Shown: piece by piece, positions 53,598 through 63,892 of the stretch
Layout of the letters: the number at the start of each line of letters is the position of its first letter
Position numbering within the stretch: position 1 is the stretch's first letter
From: Dakarella massiliensis
GTDB lineage: Bacteria; Pseudomonadota; Gammaproteobacteria; Burkholderiales; Burkholderiaceae_F
Direction: 5' to 3'
Length of the DNA: 64,000 nt
Assembly (NCBI RefSeq): GCF_001182045.1
Contig: NZ_CVTY01000004.1
Coordinates: 248,001-312,000, forward strand
The notes under the pieces: model-generated
The model's input: the letters and a program-made list of their open reading frames with translations, nothing else
What the model was told of the DNA's origin: nothing
The model's database searches: none
Program-made: the position numbers and the translations under genes

Positions 53598-54710
53598 ATG
53601 AATACTGAACTTTTTTTGGGGATAATCGTCATTATCCTCGTGGCGGCAGCCGGCGTGTATTTCTACCTCGGCCGCAAGCCCTCCTCAGTTGCGGAGCCGA
53701 CAAAAGTCGAGCCTCGGGTGCTGGCCAGACCCGCCGCTGCGGCATCAGGTGAGGCTGCGAAGGAAGATGCCCCGGCTCCGGCGGAGAATAAGCCAGAGAC
53801 AGAGGACTCTGCCGATACGCCAGCTCCCGCTCAGACCGCGGAGAGTGTTCCTTCACCTCAGGCCGTGGCTGGCACCGAGCCTTTCTTCAGTGAATATCTT
53901 CCTGAAGAGGGAGACGATGTTCAGTATGAAGAGCCTGATATTGATCAGATGACGGAAATTGTCGTGAAGATCAAGAGCCCCGAGCCCTTTACGGCCAATC
54001 GGGCCTGGCTCGTGATCAAGCCTCTCAATCAGGATTTCGGTACTCCCCTCAGAATTCAGGTCAAGAATCAGATCACGCGTCTCTGGGAACACATCAAGCG
54101 CGGCGGAACGTATACCGATATGGTCGTGACACTTCAGCTCGCCACGCGTACAAAGACGGTGAATGAACTCACGGCTGGCAACTTTGCGGCTGCCGTGAAT
54201 CAGGTGGCTGCGTCGCTGGACGCTGATGCCGATATCGTTGATGTGCCAAGCATGGTGTCCCAGGCGAAGGCCGTTCGGGCTCTTATTGATCGCTTTGGAA
54301 TCACGCTTTCGATCGCGGTGAAGAGCGTCATGCCCATGACACAGGCGAGAGCGGTTGAGATCGCTGATGCCTGTGGTTTCAAGACGGAAAAGAATGCTCT
54401 CGTGATGCGGGACGCCGACAGCGCGGCCCCATGGCTCCGGCTGCTGCCTCACCCTGAGAATCCGCTCATGGTGACGCTTGAACTCACACCTGCGCTCTGC
54501 GTTCCGTCCAAGAATCCTCTTGGAGCGCTTTTCAGCGTGGCAAACTACATCGCCGCCCGCGAGAACGCTGTGATTACGGATATTTCCGGCGTTCCGCTCA
54601 CTTCCGCTGCAATTGTGAGCATTACGCAGCAGCTCCGCTTCTTCTATGAAGCGATGTCGAAGCAGGGACTTGACCCCGGAACCCGCCGCACGAAGCGGCT
54701 CTTCGCCTGA
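53598..54710 (+). CDS. zipA: Cell division protein ZipA
   Basis: Anchors FtsZ to the inner membrane in divisome assembly. The 370-residue protein has an N-terminal membrane helix (LGIIVIILVAAAGVYFYLG, about 7-25). A long disordered linker rich in Pro, Ala and Glu follows (about 26-110), then the ZipA C-terminal domain (about 115-360), with IVVKIKSPEPF and the hydrophobic FtsZ-binding fold. ATG 53598 lies after a -10-like TACAAT (53514-53519). It is between smc and ligA as expected. Confidence 0.88.
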   Translation: MNTELFLGIIVIILVAAAGVYFYLGRKPSSVAEPTKVEPRVLARPAAAASGEAAKEDAPAPAENKPETEDSADTPAPAQTAESVPSPQAVAGTEPFFSEYLPEEGDDVQYEEPDIDQMTEIVVKIKSPEPFTANRAWLVIKPLNQDFGTPLRIQVKNQITRLWEHIKRGGTYTDMVVTLQLATRTKTVNELTAGNFAAAVNQVAASLDADADIVDVPSMVSQAKAVRALIDRFGITLSIAVKSVMPMTQARAVEIADACGFKTEKNALVMRDADSAAPWLRLLPHPENPLMVTLELTPALCVPSKNPLGALFSVANYIAARENAVITDISGVPLTSAAIVSITQQLRFFYEAMSKQGLDPGTRRTKRLFA

Positions 54711-54729
54711 GAGTCAGGTGCTGCAGCGC

Positions 54730-54770
54730 GGCCGCGTGAGGATTGCCAATCCCGCGCGGCCTGTTTTTTT
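54730..54770 (+). terminator. Terminator between zipA and ligA
   Basis: GGCCGCG (54730-54736) pairs with CGCGGCC (54755-54761), with an inner GGATT/AATCC stem; TTTTTTT begins 2 nt later. Confidence 0.88.
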
Positions 54771-54818
54771 GAGTCTGCGGAAAGCGCCTGCTGACCGCAT
54801 TTTTGGTGAAAGGCTTGA

Positions 54819-57682
<2,864 letters not shown>

Positions 57683-57756
57683 AAGTAATACCGCAAGGAA
57701 AACGGAGATTTTCAGCTGATTTTCCGTATTTTCAGATAAGGTTATCTCAACAGCAC

Positions 57757-57788
57757 GCCGGACAGGCCTTCCCTCAGGGCCTTCCGGC
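57757..57788 (+). promoter_or_regulatory. Hairpin upstream of the MetQ-like gene
   Basis: GCCGGA-C-AGGCC (57757-57768) and GGCCT-TCCGGC (57778-57788) pair with one bulged C and a 9-nt loop. No T-run follows. The 150-nt gap also has a weaker ACGGA/TCCGT stem near 57702-57727. No S-box SAM riboswitch is recognised. Confidence 0.45.
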
Positions 57789-57834
57789 GAAGATAAAGAG
57801 AAATACCGAACATCAGGAAATAGGGAAGAACATC

Positions 57835-58632
57835 ATGAATCGTCGTACTCTGCTATCCGCCGCCGCTGCCGCGATCCTCGCCGCCGGCTCTTTCTCCGCC
57901 TCTGCCGCTCCCGTTAAGGAGCTGAAGATTGCCGCAACGCCCGTTCCGCAGGGTGAAGTGCTGAAGTTTGTGAAGCCGATCCTCGCGAAGGAAGGCATTG
58001 ATCTCAAGATTTTTGAATTCACGGACTACATTGCCCCGAACGCGGCTCTGGACTCCAAGGATGTTGACGTCAACTTCTATCAGCATCAGCCCTTCCTCGA
58101 TAACGCAGTCCGTCAGCGTCATATCAACGCGGTCCGTGTTGCGCCGATCTACATTCTCCCGATGGCTGTTTACTCTCACAAGCTGAAGAGCCTGAAGAAC
58201 GTTCCGAACGGTGCCCGCGTGTCGATTCCGAATGATCCGTCTAACGGCGGCCGTGCCCTGCTTCTTCTCCAGTCCGCGGGTCTCATCAAGCTGCGTTCCG
58301 GCGTTGGTTACGAAGCGACCCCGCTTGACGTGGTTTCCAACCCGAAGAAGCTGAAGTTTGTGGAACTTGAGGCGGCTCAGGTGCCGCGCAGCCTGAGTGA
58401 TGTTGATATCGCTGTGGTGAACTCCAACTACGCTCTTGGCGTCGGTCTCAATCCGCTGAAGGATTCGATCTACCTCGAAGACAAGCGCAGCCCGTACGCT
58501 CTCGTGGTGGCTACCCGCAAGGGCGATCAGAATGATCCCCGGGTGCAGAAGCTTGTGAAGGCTCTTCAGTCTCCGGCCACGAAGAAGTTTATTCTGACGA
58601 AGTACAAGGGCGCTGTGGTTCCCTCCTTCTAA
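57835..58632 (+). CDS. MetQ/NlpA-family substrate-binding protein, non-lipidated
   Basis: A 265-residue solute-binding protein like the methionine-binding MetQ. The signal peptide ends ASA (about residue 24: SFSASA|APVKELKIAA) and, unusually, has no lipobox cysteine, so the protein is likely soluble in the periplasm rather than lipid-anchored. Family motifs are FEFTDYIAPNAALDSKDVDVNFYQHQPF (partly, about 62-85) and SIPNDPSNGGRALLLLQ. No MetN or MetI gene lies beside it, so a transporter must be elsewhere. Methionine is the likely ligand from family knowledge only. Confidence 0.82.
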   Translation: MNRRTLLSAAAAAILAAGSFSASAAPVKELKIAATPVPQGEVLKFVKPILAKEGIDLKIFEFTDYIAPNAALDSKDVDVNFYQHQPFLDNAVRQRHINAVRVAPIYILPMAVYSHKLKSLKNVPNGARVSIPNDPSNGGRALLLLQSAGLIKLRSGVGYEATPLDVVSNPKKLKFVELEAAQVPRSLSDVDIAVVNSNYALGVGLNPLKDSIYLEDKRSPYALVVATRKGDQNDPRVQKLVKALQSPATKKFILTKYKGAVVPSF

Positions 58633-58667
58633 AAAGAAGAAGCAGCCTGACAGGCAGAAATCCTCAT

Positions 58668-58694
58668 CCCGGCAAAACCCTTTGCCGGGTTTTT
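58668..58694 (+). terminator. Terminator after the MetQ-like gene
   Basis: CCCGGCAAA (58668-58676) pairs perfectly with TTTGCCGGG (58681-58689), a 4-nt loop; TTTTT follows. Confidence 0.93.
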
Positions 58695-58715
58695 GGCATT
58701 CTGAAGAGTTGAAGC

Positions 58716-60119
58716 ATGAACGCAGAAATTATTGAAAAACTGAAAGCGGCGGTCGGTGAAAAGTATGTTCTGACAGAGGATGAGGCAACAAAGCCATTCC
58801 TCGTCGACTGGACCAAACGGTTTGTCGGGAGAGCAGTGGTCGTGCGCCCCGCCAATACGGAAGAAGTGTCACGTGTGGTTCGTATCGCCAATGAGACTCA
58901 GACTCCTGTGGTGCCTCAGGCGGGCGGAACAACGCTTGTCGGCGGTTCAATTCCGGATGATTCCGGGAACGCTATTCTCCTTTCCCTCAGCCGTCTGAAC
59001 AAAATTGAGGATATCGATACCGTGAATGACACGGTGACGGTTGAAGCCGGTGTCATTCTTGAAGACCTTCATAAAGCGGTTGAGGAAAAAGGACGGTTCT
59101 TTCCGCTTTCTTTCGGGGCCAAGGGGTCCGCTGAAATCGGCGGCAATCTTGCCACCAACGCGGGCGGCACTGCCGTGCTTCGTTACGGGAATATGCGGGA
59201 TCTTTGCCTGGGTCTCGAAGTGGTGCTTCCCGATGGGCGGATCTGGACTGCGCTCCGCGGCCTGCGTAAAGACAACACGGGCTACGATCTGAAGCAGCTT
59301 TTCATTGGTTCGGAGGGAACGCTGGGTGTCATCACCCGGGCTGTCCTGAAACTTTATCCGCAGCCGATCGGAAATCAGACAGCGCTTGTCGGTGTCGAGT
59401 CACCGGACGCCGCGGTGAAACTCCTCAATGAATGCCGTACGGCGGCTGGTCCCTACCTCACTGGGTTCGAACTGATGCAGTCCAAGTGCCTAGTCCGGGT
59501 TCATGAGCAGCTCCCTGATATCGGACTTCCGGGGCCAGTTGACGACTGCCCCTGGTGGGTTCTCGTTGAAGTGTCATGCTCACCGGACTCGGGTCCGTCT
59601 CTTGAAGAAATCCTCGGCAAGGCTTTTGAGGATGGAATTGTGAAGAACGCTTATCTCGCGCAGTCGCTTAAAGAGTCTGAAGCGTTCTGGAAGATCCGGG
59701 AATCGATTCCGGAAGCCGATGCCCGTGTGGGAAATAACCTCCATAACGACATCAGCCTGAAGATTGCTTTGATCCCGGAATTCCTTGATGTTACGGTGCG
59801 GCGCCTGAAAGACGCGTATCCGTGGCTGGACCCATCGCTTTACGGTCACCTTGGCGACGGCAATCTCCACTTCAATATTGGTTCAATTCCTTCGAACCTC
59901 GCCTTTGAGAACGAAGAGGGCATTCGGAAGATCACATATGAAGAAACCGTGAAACGGAACGGATCTATTTCAGCGGAGCACGGTATCGGCCAGCTGAAGC
60001 GGGAGCATTTCCTGCAGCTTAAGGATCCGCTTGAACTAGAGCTCATGGTGAAAATCAGTCACGCTCTGGATCCGAACGACATTATGAATCCGGGAAAGCT
60101 GCTTCCGGACAGGAAGTAA
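58716..60119 (+). CDS. FAD-linked oxidase (D-2-hydroxyacid dehydrogenase-like)
   Basis: A 467-residue flavoprotein of the vanillyl-alcohol oxidase superfamily. The FAD-binding PCMH domain contains VVPQAGGTTLVGGSIPDD (about 69-86), GGNLATNAGGTAVLRYG and IGSEGTLGVITRAVLKL. The C-terminal domain shows GHLGDGNLHFN and SAEHGIGQLKREHF, typical of D-lactate/D-2-hydroxyglutarate/glycolate dehydrogenases. The exact substrate is unclear; no glcE/glcF genes follow, which argues against glycolate oxidase. ATG 58716 lies 22 nt beyond the preceding terminator. Confidence 0.88.
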   Translation: MNAEIIEKLKAAVGEKYVLTEDEATKPFLVDWTKRFVGRAVVVRPANTEEVSRVVRIANETQTPVVPQAGGTTLVGGSIPDDSGNAILLSLSRLNKIEDIDTVNDTVTVEAGVILEDLHKAVEEKGRFFPLSFGAKGSAEIGGNLATNAGGTAVLRYGNMRDLCLGLEVVLPDGRIWTALRGLRKDNTGYDLKQLFIGSEGTLGVITRAVLKLYPQPIGNQTALVGVESPDAAVKLLNECRTAAGPYLTGFELMQSKCLVRVHEQLPDIGLPGPVDDCPWWVLVEVSCSPDSGPSLEEILGKAFEDGIVKNAYLAQSLKESEAFWKIRESIPEADARVGNNLHNDISLKIALIPEFLDVTVRRLKDAYPWLDPSLYGHLGDGNLHFNIGSIPSNLAFENEEGIRKITYEETVKRNGSISAEHGIGQLKREHFLQLKDPLELELMVKISHALDPNDIMNPGKLLPDRK

Positions 60120-60173
60120 CCGAGCGGTCCAGGAGGAGTTGCCTGTCAGGCAGAGACTCTTCCGTCAAGGAAT

Positions 60174-60207
60174 GAAAAAAGGGGCGGATTCCCTGCGGAA
60201 CCGCCCC
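60174..60207. terminator. Terminator between the convergent oxidase and EamA genes
   Basis: GGGGCGG-A-TTCC and GGAA-CCGCCCC pair with one bulged A around CTGC. On the minus strand TTTTTT follows (60180-60175), so it chiefly terminates the EamA gene. 60208-60272 holds nothing recognised. Confidence 0.8.
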
Positions 60208-60272
60208 TGAAAAGTCTCTATGCTTGCCATAACCGAATTGTAGGGATCTCGGTCGACAAATGCAAATAATTC

Positions 60273-61163
60273 CTATTTATTTTTGGTAGGCAGCTGAGCG
60301 ATCACAATCGCGCAAGCCATGAGCAGGCAGCCAAGCGCTTCGCGTGAATTCAGTGTCTGGCCAAGAATGAGCCAGCCGGAGATCACGGCAAAGACGGATT
60401 CCAAGCTCATTGTGAGGGACGCGATGGTCGGATTGGCTCCCTTCTGTCCGATGACCTGCAGAGTGTAGGCGACACCGTTGGAGAGAATCCCCACGTAAAG
60501 AATGGCGGGCAGTGCCGACCTGATCGCACTCAGCGTCAGTCCGGGCTCAAAGATCAGAGTAAAGAATGCGCCGAGCACTCCGCCCGTCAGGAACATGATG
60601 CAGGAAAGCTTGACGCCATCCACTTTGGGGGCATAACGGTCAATGATGAGAATCTGGATTGCGTAGCAGACAGCGCCCGCAATGCAGAGAATATCGCCTG
60701 AGCCTACAGAAAAATCGCCTTTTACGGAAAGGAAGTAGAGGCCGGCCATCGCGATCAGAACCGCGATCCAGAGAATTCCTGAACTTCTTTTCCCCCGGAA
60801 CAGGGCAATGAGCGGTACAAAAATGATGTAGAGCGCGGTCAGGAACCCGGCCTTTCCGACAGGTGTCTGAATGAGACCGAACTGCTGAAAACTTTCAGCG
60901 GCGAAAAGCGCGATGCCGCAGAGAATGCCGCCAATCCATACAAGCTTTTTGGCTTCCGGTGTCGATTCCTCGGCCCGGCGCGCCGGACTCTTGAATCGAT
61001 CCAGAAAATAAATGACCGGAACCAGGACCAGGGCGCCAAGAAGGGATCGCCCCGCCGTGAACGTGAAAGGAGGAACATACTCCATGCCGAGAGCCTGCCC
61101 GACAAAGGCAGTTCCCCAGATCATGGCGGTCAGAAGCAGTATCAGAAAATTCTTGATTGGCAT
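60273..61163 (-). CDS. EamA/DMT-family transporter
   Basis: A 296-residue inner-membrane protein with about ten hydrophobic helices in two homologous halves, as in the drug/metabolite transporter superfamily. The first EamA repeat is AMIWGTAFVGQALGMEYVPPFTFTAGRSLLGALVL (partly, about 13-45). The second starts around VGSGDILCIAGAVCYAIQI and ends with LGQTLNSREALGCLLMACAIV. Substrate unknown; many relatives export amino acids or metabolites. ATG 61163 and TTG 61169 are possible starts. Confidence 0.88.
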   Translation of the reverse strand: MPIKNFLILLLTAMIWGTAFVGQALGMEYVPPFTFTAGRSLLGALVLVPVIYFLDRFKSPARRAEESTPEAKKLVWIGGILCGIALFAAESFQQFGLIQTPVGKAGFLTALYIIFVPLIALFRGKRSSGILWIAVLIAMAGLYFLSVKGDFSVGSGDILCIAGAVCYAIQILIIDRYAPKVDGVKLSCIMFLTGGVLGAFFTLIFEPGLTLSAIRSALPAILYVGILSNGVAYTLQVIGQKGANPTIASLTMSLESVFAVISGWLILGQTLNSREALGCLLMACAIVIAQLPTKNK

Positions 61164-61291
61164 TTGCAAAGCTGCGGATTCAGAACTGGCAGGAATGATT
61201 CCTGCGGACAGAACCGCTCATTTTAACGGAACCGGAGCCGTCGAAATGCGGTAAGGTGATGGAAAAATAAGAACGGACTTTGTAATTCAAC

Positions 61292-61842
61292 ATGGGATCC
61301 AGAAATATTCTTCTTCAGGTGTTTCATCCGCACTGGTTCGAAAGCCGCGCGAATAAGCGGCTGGCTGCGGCCGCCAGGCGGGTGCCTTCGCTCAGCTTTC
61401 AGCAGATGGAAACCCAATACGGGGATTATCTGGAGAGAGCGGATGTTGAGCGTGAGCGGGTGCGTATTCAGAACGCCGATATCCTTGTCATGCAGTTTCC
61501 GATCTGGTCGATGACATTTCCGGCTACGGTGAAAACGTACCTGGATACGGTGTGGTTCTCTGATTTCGGAGCGCCAAAGAAAGTTCTCCCTGGTAAGCGT
61601 CTGATGCTTGCCGTAACGACTGAACTGGGGAGTGTCGATTACTCCGCTTCAGGGCGGATAGGCCATACGCAGTTGAAGAACTGCTTTTGCCACTCACGCT
61701 TTCTGCGCGGCTGGCAGGAGTCGAGGTGCTGGGGATTGACGCTTTTTACGGCGCCATGAGAATGTCGGAAACCGAGCTCGAAAGAGCGTCTGACAATTAT
61801 GTCAGAAAACTGGAAGAACTGTCGCGTCTGCCTAAAAAATGA
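61292..61842 (+). pseudogene. NAD(P)H dehydrogenase (quinone), flavodoxin-fold, frameshifted
   Basis: The first frame runs 155 codons and shows the flavodoxin-like fold of MdaB/KefF enzymes: LQVFHPHWFESRANKRL, ILVMQFPIWSMTFPATVKTYLDTVW (partly) and LMLAVTTELG. After SGRIGHTQ the sequence becomes unrelated and stops at 61759. The -1 frame from 61672 continues the family: AVEELLLPLTLSARLAGVEVLGIDAFYGA, then a C-terminal helix to TGA at 61842. A one-base deletion near 61670 explains this. It is either a young pseudogene or a sequencing error. Start ATG 61292 lacks a clear ribosome binding site. Confidence 0.8.
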
Positions 61843-62083
61843 GCAGTAAGCCTAAATCCTTAAATTTGAACTGCTATAAGGTTTTTGCAGAAAGGGTAAT
61901 CCACAAAAATTGTGGATATCTTGAAAAAAATATAAGTGATTGGTTTCCTGTTTATTTATAAATTAAATCAAATAGATAATTTATGTGCTTTGACTGTCGG
62001 AGAGTGTGCTGGGGACAGATCTGAATACTTCCAATGCATACAATAGGTTAATTCGTAAACAGAAAAGCATAATCGAGGCACAG
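61843..62083. other. AT-rich intergenic region with an inverted repeat
   Basis: The stretch is markedly AT-rich at 61918-61990. ATCCACAA (61899-61906) and TTGTGGAT (61910-61917) are exact inverted copies 3 nt apart; each overlaps a DnaA-box-like 9-mer (TAATCCACA; ATATCCACA on the other strand), one mismatch from TTATCCACA. A promoter for the downstream glycosylase is probably here. I see no gene; an in-frame upstream extension of the glycosylase lies in it but is not conserved-looking. Confidence 0.35.
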
Positions 62084-62665
62084 ATGGGGAAGAGGTCTGA
62101 AAATTCCGAGCAGCCAGTCAGAATCCGGGGCTTTGCCCCCCTCGTTGGACGGGATCCTCATGCCCTGATTCTTGGATCAATGCCGAGTGAAAAGTCTCTG
62201 GAAGAGGACAAGTACTATGCCCACCCCAGGAATCGTTTCTGGAGTCTGATGAATTGGCTGCTTGCCGGCGATAACACGAGACCTGCCTACAAAGATGGAA
62301 TTGAGATTCTGAGCAGCCATGGCATCGCGCTCTGGGATTCCGTTGGTTCCTGCTTGCGGGAAGGTAGTCTGGATTCCGAAATCCGGGAGATTGAGCCGAA
62401 TCCTGTCGACAAGGTCCTGAAAGAGAACCCTGGGATCCGTTTTGTCTTTTTCAACGGGAAAAAGTCGGAATCCGTTTTCAGGCAGATTTTTCGTCAGCTG
62501 ATAGCTGAAAGGGCAGATATTGGTTTTATCAGTCTGCCGTCGACCTCTCCGGCAAACGCGGCGTGGAATTTCGAAAGGCTGTCGTCTGCCTGGGGGACCG
62601 CTTTCCTGAAGGCGGGTATTCCTCTTGCTGCTGAAGCCGCGGCAGAACTGAAAGACAATAAATAA
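62084..62665 (+). CDS. DNA-deoxyinosine glycosylase (UDG family 6)
   Basis: A 193-residue uracil-DNA-glycosylase-superfamily enzyme. Its motif LILGSMPSEKSLEEDKYYAHPRNRFW (partly, about 30-55) fits the hypoxanthine-DNA glycosylase group, which removes deaminated adenine. IALWDSVGSCLREGSLD and LPSTSPANAAWNF follow, the latter near the usual substrate-binding serine. I start at ATG 62084 (MGKRSENSEQ) with GAGG upstream; the frame opens 26 codons earlier. The exact lesion preference cannot be read from the sequence. Confidence 0.85.
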   Translation: MGKRSENSEQPVRIRGFAPLVGRDPHALILGSMPSEKSLEEDKYYAHPRNRFWSLMNWLLAGDNTRPAYKDGIEILSSHGIALWDSVGSCLREGSLDSEIREIEPNPVDKVLKENPGIRFVFFNGKKSESVFRQIFRQLIAERADIGFISLPSTSPANAAWNFERLSSAWGTAFLKAGIPLAAEAAAELKDNK

Positions 62666-62667
62666 GT

Positions 62668-62689
62668 CCCGGTTCGTGGCTGAACCGGG
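62668..62689. terminator. Hairpin between convergent genes
   Basis: CCCGGTTC (62668-62675) pairs with GAACCGGG (62682-62689) around GTGGCT. T-runs are poor on both sides, so termination is likely but weak. Confidence 0.6.
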
Positions 62690-62716
62690 GCTTCTGAAGC
62701 TATTCGGACAGACAGA

Positions 62717-63163
62717 TCAGCCTTGGGGCGTGATCTTGATCCAGCCGGTCGGACAGCTGGGAATTGTCGGATAGTAGCCCTTCTGCGCGGGGCAATAGAA
62801 ATAATCCTGAGTTGCCACCGAGGAAGAGGCGGGAGCGTTATTGATCGTCACGTTGATCGGCGGGGCCGGCTGAGTCTGAACCGGGGCTGCGGGTACCGTG
62901 CTGGTTGTATGGCTGGGGGTTGCGGCGAGAGCAAGCAGACCGACTCCGACGCCAAAAGGAAGAATCCAGTCACCGCCGCCCCAATAGTGATGTCTCCATC
63001 CCCAGCCGCCGCGGGGAGGCGGAGGAGGAGCGGCATGCCAGCGGGGGCCGGGACCAGGACCCCAGCCCGGACCGGGGCCGGGACCGCCAGGACCTGCGAG
63101 TGCAGGTCCTGCTGCAACAGCCAGCAAGGCGCCTGCAACCAAAGCAGATATGAATTTTTTCAT
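62717..63163 (-). CDS. Secreted low-complexity Gly/Pro/Trp protein with YYP-cysteine motif
   Basis: A 148-residue precursor. The signal peptide ends LA (about residue 23). The mature N-terminus is made of GP, GPGWGPGP and PPPPP repeats, followed by GGWGWRHHYWGGGDW and a hydrophobic stretch (FGVGVGLLALAA). The C-terminus has the two-cysteine motif YFYCPAQKGYYPTIPSCPTGW, which recurs in many Burkholderiales secreted proteins (YYC...YYP...C..GW). Function unknown. A GGAGGG site precedes ATG 63163. Composition resembles the lipoprotein at 28409. Confidence 0.75.
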   Translation of the reverse strand: MKKFISALVAGALLAVAAGPALAGPGGPGPGPGWGPGPGPRWHAAPPPPPRGGWGWRHHYWGGGDWILPFGVGVGLLALAATPSHTTSTVPAAPVQTQPAPPINVTINNAPASSSVATQDYFYCPAQKGYYPTIPSCPTGWIKITPQG

Positions 63164-63285
63164 AGATTCCCTCCACGTAAAAGCGCGGCCACACGATTGT
63201 TATCGATCGCCTTACTCTTTATTTTGCCCTTTCCATTTGCAAAAGAGCGATGGAGAAGTATTTCCTATTGTGACGATCGAAACGT

Positions 63286-63765
63286 TTATTTTCTGACCCA
63301 GTGGGTAAAGCGTCCGGTGCAGCCGCCATCCTCAAAGGTGCCGACTTCTTCAATATTCCAGGCCGCAGGGTCCGTCATCGTGAAGAAAGTGTCGCCGTCA
63401 AAGTCCTGGTCGATTTCGGTTATATAAGCTTCGGAAATCCGGGGAAGAGCCTCACGGTAGGTATAGGCACCGCCGATCACAAAAGCTTTTTCTTCCTTAT
63501 CGAGGAGGAGAAGAGCGTCCGAGAGTGTCCGGACAATTTCGATACCCGGGATCAGTTCCGTATGCGTACGGGAAAGGACGATATTGCGGCGGCGCGGAAG
63601 CGGGCGGCCAATAGAAACCCAGGTGTTCCACCCCATAATGACCGGGTATCCCGTGGTGGTTTCTTTAAAAAAGCGCAGATCGGCAGGGATATGCCAAGGC
63701 ATTTTCCCATTCAGGCCGATCACTCCGTTATGAGACCGGGCGACGATCAAAGCAAGAGCAGTCAT
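63286..63765 (-). CDS. folA: Dihydrofolate reductase
   Basis: NADPH-dependent reduction of dihydrofolate to tetrahydrofolate; the trimethoprim target. Of 159 residues: IARSHNGVIGLNGKMPWHIPADL (partly, about 8-30) with the catalytic Asp29, VIMGWNTWVSIGRPLPRRRNIVLSR (partly, about 42-66), and FVIGGAYTYREAL. Normally the second motif is MGRxT; here residue 46 is Trp where an Arg contacts the NADPH 2'-phosphate. The rest of the fold is complete. ATG 63765 follows AAGAG. Confidence 0.93.
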   Translation of the reverse strand: MTALALIVARSHNGVIGLNGKMPWHIPADLRFFKETTTGYPVIMGWNTWVSIGRPLPRRRNIVLSRTHTELIPGIEIVRTLSDALLLLDKEEKAFVIGGAYTYREALPRISEAYITEIDQDFDGDTFFTMTDPAAWNIEEVGTFEDGGCTGRFTHWVRK

Positions 63766-63857
63766 GAGAATCTCTTTTTTAAAAGGTCTAACTCATTCAA
63801 TAATAGCGGTTTTACCTATCGATTTTGAGTCAGATGAAAAAATAAATAAAAAAATAT

Positions 63858-63886
63858 TTGCATTTTTAAAATTGAGAGGGTAAGAT
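63858..63886 (+). promoter_or_regulatory. Ribosomal RNA operon promoter
   Basis: -35 TTGCAT (63858-63863), 17-nt spacer, -10 TAAGAT (63881-63886). The 25 bases upstream (63833-63857) are almost all A and T, like an UP element. It is oriented toward the right edge. Confidence 0.75.
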
Positions 63887-63892
63887 ACTAAT

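Noticed and set aside
57683..57834. Possible S-box SAM riboswitch before the MetQ-like gene
   Set aside because: Hairpins are present but the conserved SAM-I core sequences are not recognisable.
58716..60119. Naming the FAD oxidase as glycolate oxidase subunit GlcD
   Set aside because: No glcE or glcF follows, and the family includes several D-2-hydroxyacid dehydrogenases; the substrate was left open.
61292..61759. Accepting the 155-codon frame as a complete small quinone reductase
   Set aside because: Its last 30 residues do not resemble the family while the continuation lies in the -1 frame, so it is a frameshifted gene.
61843..62000. Replication origin suggested by DnaA-like boxes beside AT-rich DNA
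   Set aside because: Only two imperfect boxes, and no dnaA, dnaN, gyrB or gidA genes nearby; kept only as a low-interest finding.
62900..63163. Repetitive GC-rich sequence as a possible CRISPR or tandem repeat array
   Set aside because: The repeats encode Gly/Pro/Trp codons within a gene with signal peptide; they are irregular and show no repeat-spacer structure.
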